From JAISJU01 sp031555675 (GTDB taxonomy: Bacteria > Bacteroidota > Bacteroidia > Bacteroidales > Paludibacteraceae), in the NCBI GenBank assembly GCA_031555675.1, contig JAVBUB010000110.1, forward strand, positions 1 through 15,589: DNA of 15,589 nt, in the 5' to 3' direction. Both the position numbers and the translations under genes were made by a program. Shown here piece after piece: positions 1-5,444 of the stretch. Below the pieces are notes generated by a model, which saw only the letters and a program-made list of their open reading frames with translations, searched no databases and was not told where the DNA came from. Position 1 is the stretch's first letter, and each line of letters opens with the position of its first letter.

Positions 1-1097
1 ATCACGTTTCCGGTAAAAACATCATTATATTCTTTGATTTTTTCGCGTTGGTATTTAATGTATTCTTTTACTTTTTGTTGGAAATCGGGTTTTACATCAT
101 ACATTACACCGCCAATAACGTTGTAATTCATGATCAAACGCCCCCCGCAATTGGCTTCGAAAATATCAATTACTTTTTCGCGGTCGCGCATTCCGTATAT
201 AAAAGCGGTAAGCGCACCCATATCCATACACATACAAGCCCATGCCCACAAGTGGGAACCGACACGTGTCAACTCATCCATAATGGTACGGATATATTCG
301 GCTCTAGTTGGTATTTCTAGTTCCAAGCCTTTTTCAATACACATGCACAACGCGTGGCGGTTGATGTGTGCGGCCAGGTAATCGAGACGGTCTGTAAAAT
401 GTAATATTTGAGGATAAGTAAGGCTTTCGCTGAGTTTCTCAACACCACGGTGAATGTAACCGCAGTTCATGTCGAGTTTTTTAATGATTTCACCGTCCAA
501 TGCCACGCGAAAGTGCATAACTCCGTGTGTGGCAGGGTGCTGTGGGCCGATGTTTACTATATATTCTTCTTCATCGAATATGTTTTCTTGTACTTCTTTT
601 ACTTCATTATTTTCTAAAGTTAGGCGAGTAAGCGTATCGCACTCGGCTTTACTTTCTAATGAAAGAGTATTGGGAGTATTATCGTAATCTTTTCTCAATG
701 GATAGCCTTGCCAGCTATTGGATAAGAAAAGACGACGCATATCGGGGTGATTAATAAAGCGGATACCCAATAATCCGAATACTTCTCTTTCATTCAGGAT
801 AGCGGTTGCCCAGATATCGCTAACTGTAGGTAAAAGTGGATTATTGCGTTCTTCGGTAAATGTTTTCAGCACAATATACCAATTGGTGTTTACGCTTGAA
901 GTAAGGAAATAAACAACACCTAGTTTTTCGCCTTCGTCAACGCCGGTCAATTGAATCAGGTAATCGAATGATGCTTCTTTTACTGTTTTTGCTAATTGAC
1001 GAAATTCGGCCGGTTTAACAGTAACGGTCAGATATTTTTTATCTTCGATTACTGCGTCGGGAATAGCGGCTAATATGATTTCTTTTATTTTTTCCAT
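1..1097 (-). CDS. nuoCD: NADH-quinone oxidoreductase fused subunit C/D, 5' part (partial)
   Basis: Encodes the fused NuoC-NuoD subunit of the peripheral arm of respiratory complex I, which helps form the quinone-reduction site. I translated 365 codons from the ATG at 1097; the gene runs off the left edge, so the C-terminal part of the NuoD domain is missing. Residues about 1-150 are NuoC (30-kDa subunit): LNEREVFGLLGI near 101-112 and the signature HPDMRRLF near 117-124. After an acidic linker (about 160-180) the NuoD (49-kDa) domain begins with NIGPQHPATHG at 182-192, followed by GYIHRGVEK near 213. Fusion of C and D is common in Bacteroidota and in enterobacteria. The gene follows nuoB after 36 bp and is presumably in the same transcript. 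No clear Shine-Dalgarno is visible. Identification is firm. Confidence 0.96.
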   Translation of the reverse strand, partial: MEKIKEIILAAIPDAVIEDKKYLTVTVKPAEFRQLAKTVKEASFDYLIQLTGVDEGEKLGVVYFLTSSVNTNWYIVLKTFTEERNNPLLPTVSDIWATAILNEREVFGLLGIRFINHPDMRRLFLSNSWQGYPLRKDYDNTPNTLSLESKAECDTLTRLTLENNEVKEVQENIFDEEEYIVNIGPQHPATHGVMHFRVALDGEIIKKLDMNCGYIHRGVEKLSESLTYPQILHFTDRLDYLAAHINRHALCMCIEKGLELEIPTRAEYIRTIMDELTRVGSHLWAWACMCMDMGALTAFIYGMRDREKVIDIFEANCGGRLIMNYNVIGGVMYDVKPDFQQKVKEYIKYQREKIKEYNDVFTGNV

Positions 1098-1133
1098 AAT
1101 AAACTTACCACTAAGTTCACTAAAATCTCAGTG

Positions 1134-1712
1134 TTATTTTTTCTTGTTGGATTTTTTTTCTTTACAAATAAAATCTTCGAGTTTCATTTTGCGTTGCAAC
1201 TGCATGAAGCCATAAAGCAATGCTTCCGGTTTAGGCGGACAGCCGGGTACAAATACATCTACGGGAATAATTTTGTCAATTCCGTTTACAACATGGTACG
1301 ATTTGCAGAAAGGGCCTCCGGAGATAGCGCAACTTCCCATGGCAATTACATATTTAGGTTCTGCCATTTGGTCGTACAAACGTTTCAGGATGGGTGCCAT
1401 TTTATTCACAATGGTTCCGGCTACAACGATACAGTCGGCCTGACGGGGACTGTTACGTGTTACCTCAAATCCGAAACGGGCAAAGTCGAAACGGGCGGCT
1501 CCCACACTCATAAATTCGATACCGCAACAGCTGGTGGCGAATGTCAAAGGCCAAAGAGAATTGGAACGTCCCCAGTTAATAAGGTCGTCCAACACACCAA
1601 CAACAACATTTACACCGTTGGCACGGAGTTCTTCAACGTATTTTTCGAGATATTCGTTGTCTTTGAATTCTTCGGTAGGAATACCTTTTATTTTGATTTT
1701 ATCTACTTCCAT
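1134..1712 (-). CDS. nuoB: NADH-quinone oxidoreductase subunit B
   Basis: Complex I subunit that carries the terminal Fe-S cluster N2, which passes electrons to quinone. The protein is 192 aa. All four expected cluster ligands are present: the tandem pair C62-C63 in FATSCCGIEF, C128 in GSCAISGGPF and C158 in VPGCPPKPE. I chose the ATG at 1712 over a TTG at 1733 because an AGGAG motif sits about 8 bp upstream of that ATG and family members usually begin close to this Met. With this start the gene overlaps the end of nuoA by 10 bp, which suggests translational coupling. The C-terminus is a lysine-rich tail. Membership of the family is certain. Confidence 0.97.
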   Translation of the reverse strand: MEVDKIKIKGIPTEEFKDNEYLEKYVEELRANGVNVVVGVLDDLINWGRSNSLWPLTFATSCCGIEFMSVGAARFDFARFGFEVTRNSPRQADCIVVAGTIVNKMAPILKRLYDQMAEPKYVIAMGSCAISGGPFCKSYHVVNGIDKIIPVDVFVPGCPPKPEALLYGFMQLQRKMKLEDFICKEKKSNKKK

Positions 1713-2053
1713 TCCAGTGCTCCTTTCTTCCAAGCGTAGGCAAGACCTAGCGCCAGGATAAATAAAAAGAATATAATACTGATGAGTCCGGGTACACCCA
1801 ATGATTTAACAACAGTGGCCCATGGAAATAGGAATACTGTTTCGACATCGAACATTAAGTAAAGGATAGCGAAAAGATAGTATCCTACTTTAAATTGCAT
1901 CCAAGAGGTTCCTCTGGTTGGAATACCACACTCGTATGCTTCTCTTTTTTGCGGGTTATTGGAGCGAGGAGCCAAAAGCAAGGCAACGCCCAATCCGGCT
2001 ATAACCAAAAATACCGCAGTAAATAAAACGACCCAAAAATAAGCAAAATCCAT
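1703..2053 (-). CDS. nuoA: NADH-quinone oxidoreductase subunit A
   Basis: Small membrane subunit of complex I at the junction of the peripheral and membrane arms. It is 116 aa, the normal length. Three hydrophobic segments lie at about residues 5-27, 57-80 and 87-108. The conserved loop YECGIPTRGTSW is at 40-51, and the acidic residues of MFDVETVFLFPWA are at 67-79. It is the first gene of the nuo operon here. The ATG at 2053 has no recognisable Shine-Dalgarno, which is usual in Bacteroidota. Its 3' end carries the AGGAG and start codon of nuoB. Confidence 0.97.
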   Translation of the reverse strand: MDFAYFWVVLFTAVFLVIAGLGVALLLAPRSNNPQKREAYECGIPTRGTSWMQFKVGYYLFAILYLMFDVETVFLFPWATVVKSLGVPGLISIIFFLFILALGLAYAWKKGALEWK

Positions 2054-2121
2054 ATTGTTAATATGTTATAGTTCTAAATTAGAATGTTTATTGATGTAAA
2101 TTAGAGATTCGAATATTGTTA

Positions 2122-2207
2122 TCAAGAAGAAAAAAACTTCTTGAAAGAAAAGAAGGTAGTAAATAATGAAAACAAATTAAATTGTTGTTAATCATTTGAA
2201 AATGATT
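2122..2207 (-). promoter_or_regulatory. Two hairpins in the nuo operon leader
   Basis: Two perfect inverted repeats lie in the predicted nuo leader. One has 8-bp arms at 2122-2129 and 2137-2144 around seven A (seven U in the minus-strand RNA). The other has 7-bp arms at 2190-2196 and 2201-2207 around a 4-nt loop. Both stems are AT-rich, so they are weak. They could be fortuitous in this AT-rich stretch or could affect translation or stability of the nuo mRNA. Confidence 0.3.
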
Positions 2208-2265
2208 GAATAATAGTGTTTTCAAAATGAATTAAATTTTTATTTTAGTAAAAATTAAGGATGCG

Positions 2266-2297
2266 CAAAAGTAAAAGCATTTATTGTGATATGCAAA
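2266..2297 (-). promoter_or_regulatory. Predicted Bacteroidota-type promoter of the nuo operon
   Basis: On the minus strand TTTG (2297-2294) is followed after exactly 20 bp by TACTTTTG (2273-2266) and then C. This fits the Bacteroidota primary sigma consensus (TTTG near -33, TAnnTTTG near -7). It places transcription start near 2259 and gives a leader of about 205 nt before nuoA. No start site has been mapped; this is a motif match only. Confidence 0.6.
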
Positions 2298-2380
2298 AAA
2301 AAATGGTATAAATATTCAAAAAAGATATACTTTTGGAAACTGAATTGTAAACACAAAGAAACGTAGATTTAGAGTAAAAT

Positions 2381-2388
2381 TAATTTTG
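2381..2388 (+). promoter_or_regulatory. Possible -7 element for the metallophosphoesterase gene
   Basis: TAATTTTG matches TAnnTTTG exactly and would give a leader of about 75 nt. No TTG lies at the expected distance upstream. A second match, TATTTTTG at 2458-2465, is so close to the ATG at 2472 that it would give an almost leaderless mRNA. The sequence does not decide between them. Confidence 0.25.
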
Positions 2389-2471
2389 TCTTTTTGATGT
2401 TTGTTTTTTGTGGATATTTGTAAGCGATATTCGAAAATTGTTCAAAAAAAGATATTGTATTTTTGATAAAA

Positions 2472-2963
2472 ATGAAGAAAATAGGACTACTTTCAGATAC
2501 GCATGCTTTTCTGAATCCCAAAATATTTCAATATTTTGCTGATTGTGATGAAATATGGCATGCGGGAGATGTCGGATCGGCTGCGGTAGCCGATAATTTG
2601 GCTCATTTTAAACCATTAAGGGCTGTTTATGGTAATATCGACGGGTACGAAATAAGGCATATGTTTCCGCAGCACAATCGTTTTATGTGTGAGGGAGTGG
2701 ATGTGTGGATCACACATATTGGCGGTTATCCGGGCAAATACAAAGGCGAAGTGGTGCCCGAAATATACAGGAATCCTCCGAAATTGTTCATTTCGGGACA
2801 TTCCCATATATTAAAGGTACAATATGATAAAGAGTTAGGTTTGTTACATATCAATCCGGGTGCCGCGGGACAATATGGTTTTCATCTGGTGGCTACTCTT
2901 GTACGGTTCGAGATTGATGGCGATAAAATACAGAATCTGGAAGTGGTAGAATTGTCGGATTAA
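2472..2963 (+). CDS. YfcE/MJ0936-family metallophosphoesterase
   Basis: A 163-aa cytoplasmic phosphodiesterase of the calcineurin-like superfamily (YfcE/MJ0936 group), which binds two metal ions and hydrolyses phosphodiester model substrates; the physiological substrate is generally unknown. All expected metal-site motifs are present in order: SDTH (D9, H11), GD (D33), GNID (N55), TH (H82) and GHSH (H110, H112). I took the ATG at 2472. An in-frame TTG at 2463 would add only three residues. It is transcribed divergently from nuoA, and nothing indicates a functional link. The length is normal for the family. Confidence 0.93.
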   Translation: MKKIGLLSDTHAFLNPKIFQYFADCDEIWHAGDVGSAAVADNLAHFKPLRAVYGNIDGYEIRHMFPQHNRFMCEGVDVWITHIGGYPGKYKGEVVPEIYRNPPKLFISGHSHILKVQYDKELGLLHINPGAAGQYGFHLVATLVRFEIDGDKIQNLEVVELSD

Positions 2964-3095
2964 AGCAGTTTGCCAGAACCGGATTACATTAGACTGGAAA
3001 CAAAAATCATGAGAATAAGAAGATTCTTTACTGGCCTTTTCCTTTTATAATGGTTGGCAAAACAATAACGTTATTATCGCCTCCATGCAAATTCT
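2964..3095. other. Intergenic gap between convergent genes
   Basis: This 132-bp gap lies between the 3' ends of the metallophosphoesterase gene and the DUF5652-like gene. I see no convincing terminator hairpin with a T tract on either strand, and no small gene. Confidence 0.5.
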
Positions 3096-3323
3096 TTATT
3101 GCGAACGTTTCTGCTTCTGAAATATTTTCTGAATATTTTTGTTTTCCAATAAAATATATACGATAGGTAAAATGCCAGCCGTATTGAACACTGCAATACA
3201 AATGAACCAAATCAATTGGTTTTTCCTGGCCGATTTCCATAAACCGATTAATTTCCAGACTACATCCCAAATGAAAGCGATAATAAGTATGGAATACCAA
3301 ATTTTTTCTTCTGTAGTGTACAT
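3096..3323 (-). CDS. Small two-helix membrane protein, DUF5652-like
   Basis: A 75-aa protein with two hydrophobic segments (about residues 9-29 and 37-59) joined by a short basic loop, and a lysine-rich C-terminus. The pattern DVVWKLIGLWKSARK followed by WFICIAVFNTAGILP matches my recollection of the DUF5652 family of small membrane proteins, whose function is unknown. It starts at the ATG at 3323, only 13 bp after the T tract of the preceding OmpA-gene terminator. It is either expressed by read-through or has its own weak promoter; no TAnnTTTG element is visible in the gap. Its identity as a real gene rests on the membrane topology and family resemblance. Confidence 0.75.
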   Translation of the reverse strand: MYTTEEKIWYSILIIAFIWDVVWKLIGLWKSARKNQLIWFICIAVFNTAGILPIVYILLENKNIQKIFQKQKRSQ

Positions 3324-3335
3324 ATTTAGTAAGGT

Positions 3336-3407
3336 AAAAAAAAATAATAATACAAAGACGTTATGCCATTAAAAATGCAATAACATTTTGTGGTATCACG
3401 TCTTTGT
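3336..3407 (-). terminator. Intrinsic terminator of the PorE-like gene
   Basis: The minus strand carries a perfect 10-bp outer stem (3398-3407 with 3352-3361), an extended imperfect stem and an inner AAAATG/CATTTT stem. A T-rich run (positions 3351-3336) follows. It begins 15 bp beyond the stop codon of the OmpA-family gene, as expected for a Rho-independent terminator. Confidence 0.8.
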
Positions 3408-3422
3408 GCGCATTTTGCGTGC

Positions 3423-5312
3423 TTATTCCAATATTACCATTTCCGTTCTTCTGTTCTGCGCGCGCCCTTCTTCGGTGTCATTAGGTGCTACAGGACGATC
3501 GGGTCCGTATCCTTTGGCTTGCATGCGCGAAGCGTCGATACCATTTTCGATCATATAACTTCTAACTGCTTTAGCTCTATTGTCAGATAATTTGGTGTTT
3601 AATTCACGCGATCCCTGGCTGTCGGTGTGCCCTTCGAAGCGTACTCTTACATCCGGATTGTCATTCATGAAACGGATAATGCGGTTAAGCTCCGATTTGG
3701 AAACATCTTCCAGGTGGAACGAGTTGGTAGCAAAAAATACATTGTTTAGCACCAAGTTAGAACCGGCTGTAGCTTTTTTCAGGCGGATAAGAGTTTCGGT
3801 ACCCGTGTTTGTTTCGGTAATAACATCTGACAGGAACATATATCCTTCGGCAGTAACGTTGTATCCATATTCATCTCCGGTAGCCGGAATACGCAAGATG
3901 CATTTCCCTGTACCTTTATCGGATTTTGTTTTGCTGATGACATCGTCGGTTTTTACCTTAAACAGTTCTATGTTGGCTTCCAGCGGATCTAATGTCTCAT
4001 TATCAATAACTTTTCCGATAAAGAAATCTACTTTTTGCGGACGTAATCTTTCGTCGAGGAAGGCTTCATAAATATCCATGCCCTTGCCGTTTTTCTCCAA
4101 TCCGTTGGATGAAAAATACACTTTATCTCCTTGTGAGTTTACCACGAACCCGATTTCACTGCGGTGTGTATTTAACGGATAACCCAGGTTTTCGGATACA
4201 GACCAAGTGCCATAAGCATCTTTTCTGGCGAAAAACACATCAAATTTACCCATTCCTTCGCGCCCGTCAGACGAAAAATAAAGCGTTTGGTTATCCGGGT
4301 GTATAAATGGAGATCTTTCGTCTTTGGCAGTGTTGATATTAGGTCCCATATTTACCACATTCCCAAATGCAAGGGTTCCATCGCCATTCTGACTTACATC
4401 ACATTTCCAAATATCTTGTCCACCCAAACCACCTTTTCTGTTGCTCGAAAAATAAAGCTCATTCCCATCGGAAGAAAAACTTGGTGTAGATTCCCATTCT
4501 TTTGAATTGAGAGGCATGCCGGGGTTAATGGCCTCAGACCATCCATTTTCGGTTTTAATGGAGTAATAAATATCACATCCGCCCAATCCTTCTTTACGGT
4601 CGCAAGCCACAAAAAACATGTATCTGCCGTCGAGAGAAAAACTTTGAGATCCTTCATTCTTTTTAGTTTGGATAGGCGGGCCTATCGGTTGAGATACCGA
4701 CCACGTTCCATCAGGTAATTTGTAGCTTTGGTAAATATCTTCCTGATCGGTGTAACTTTGTTTTTTACCTTGCAGTTTACCCACCAGAACGGTAGTAGAG
4801 AAAGTTTGCCCGTCGGCCGAAATGTTTGGCCAATAATCGTCATACTCTGTATTAACAGGTCCCATATTTACTGGTTCAAAGGGAATTGGGTTCGTTTTTA
4901 GTTTCATGGCGATATCGCATCGTTGTACGCCGCCAGCCGTTTTATCCGGAAAAAGGTTGTAATATTCCTTGGCCTTTTCATATTGCCCTGTTTCGAGATA
5001 GGCTTTGGCTAAGGTAAGTACACATTGAAAATATTTGGGGTGTTTAGGATCTATCGTTTTTTCGAGAATAGCCACCTGTTTGTCTTCTTCCTGCATATCA
5101 GCATAAGCATTGGAAAGTTTCCAGGCTGCTTCTACGAACTTGGGGTCTTTTTCGTATGCTTTCAATAGAAGATCGGCCGCTTGATTGGGATCTTTGGCAA
5201 CGCTCCCTTGTTGATAATATTCTATGGCTTTTTTATTTTTGGTAGAATACTGGGCACTGGCATTAGTGCCAATTATTAAGGTAAGAAAGAATAGGATGGC
5301 TGTTTTTTTCAT
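3423..5312 (-). CDS. PorE-like exported protein: TPR, PD40 propeller, OmpA-C peptidoglycan-binding domain
   Basis: A 629-aa envelope protein. Residues 1-20 form a signal peptide ending ASA-Q. TPR-like helices lie at about 27-125. PD40/WD40-like propeller repeats lie at about 160-420, with recurring units such as SFSSDGNELYFSS and FIHPDNQTLYFSS, often ending GLGG.DI. A small carboxypeptidase-regulatory-like beta domain lies at about 429-512. The C-terminal OmpA domain (about 520-629) has GHTDSQG at 561-567 and LSDNRA at 575-580, the usual peptidoglycan-binding region. This order matches PorE (PG1058) of the Porphyromonas gingivalis type IX secretion system and several paralogues in Bacteroidota, so the exact role cannot be fixed from the sequence. 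PorE is a lipoprotein, but here no cysteine lies at the cleavage site, suggesting a soluble periplasmic form. It sits alone, with its own terminator downstream and metH upstream. Confidence 0.9.
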   Translation of the reverse strand: MKKTAILFFLTLIIGTNASAQYSTKNKKAIEYYQQGSVAKDPNQAADLLLKAYEKDPKFVEAAWKLSNAYADMQEEDKQVAILEKTIDPKHPKYFQCVLTLAKAYLETGQYEKAKEYYNLFPDKTAGGVQRCDIAMKLKTNPIPFEPVNMGPVNTEYDDYWPNISADGQTFSTTVLVGKLQGKKQSYTDQEDIYQSYKLPDGTWSVSQPIGPPIQTKKNEGSQSFSLDGRYMFFVACDRKEGLGGCDIYYSIKTENGWSEAINPGMPLNSKEWESTPSFSSDGNELYFSSNRKGGLGGQDIWKCDVSQNGDGTLAFGNVVNMGPNINTAKDERSPFIHPDNQTLYFSSDGREGMGKFDVFFARKDAYGTWSVSENLGYPLNTHRSEIGFVVNSQGDKVYFSSNGLEKNGKGMDIYEAFLDERLRPQKVDFFIGKVIDNETLDPLEANIELFKVKTDDVISKTKSDKGTGKCILRIPATGDEYGYNVTAEGYMFLSDVITETNTGTETLIRLKKATAGSNLVLNNVFFATNSFHLEDVSKSELNRIIRFMNDNPDVRVRFEGHTDSQGSRELNTKLSDNRAKAVRSYMIENGIDASRMQAKGYGPDRPVAPNDTEEGRAQNRRTEMVILE

Positions 5313-5336
5313 TGTGTGAATGATTTGTGTTTGCTA

Positions 5337-5344
5337 CAAAAATA
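5337..5344 (-). promoter_or_regulatory. Predicted -7 element of the PorE-like gene
   Basis: TATTTTTG on the minus strand matches TAnnTTTG and puts transcription start about 17 nt before the ATG at 5312. No good -33 TTG is seen at the usual distance. A modest inverted repeat (GGGAT/ATCCC, 5401-5421) lies between this site and the metH stop; it lacks a T tract. Confidence 0.45.
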
Positions 5345-5444
5345 GTTTTTTTTCAAGAATAAGAATTATTATAACTGTATTTTAATCAGCAGATTGTTGT
5401 TGGGATGACTTTAAGCTATCCCGGCGATTGTCTTGAGTGAGATT

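Noticed and set aside
1131..1739. Long plus-strand ORF (202 codons) over nuoB
   Set aside because: It is antisense to a certain gene, has no recognisable domain, and looks like a shadow of nuoB.
3028..3300. 90-codon minus-strand ORF overlapping the DUF5652-like gene
   Set aside because: It is in another frame of the same region, lacks a membrane or domain pattern, and the DUF5652-like frame explains the sequence better.
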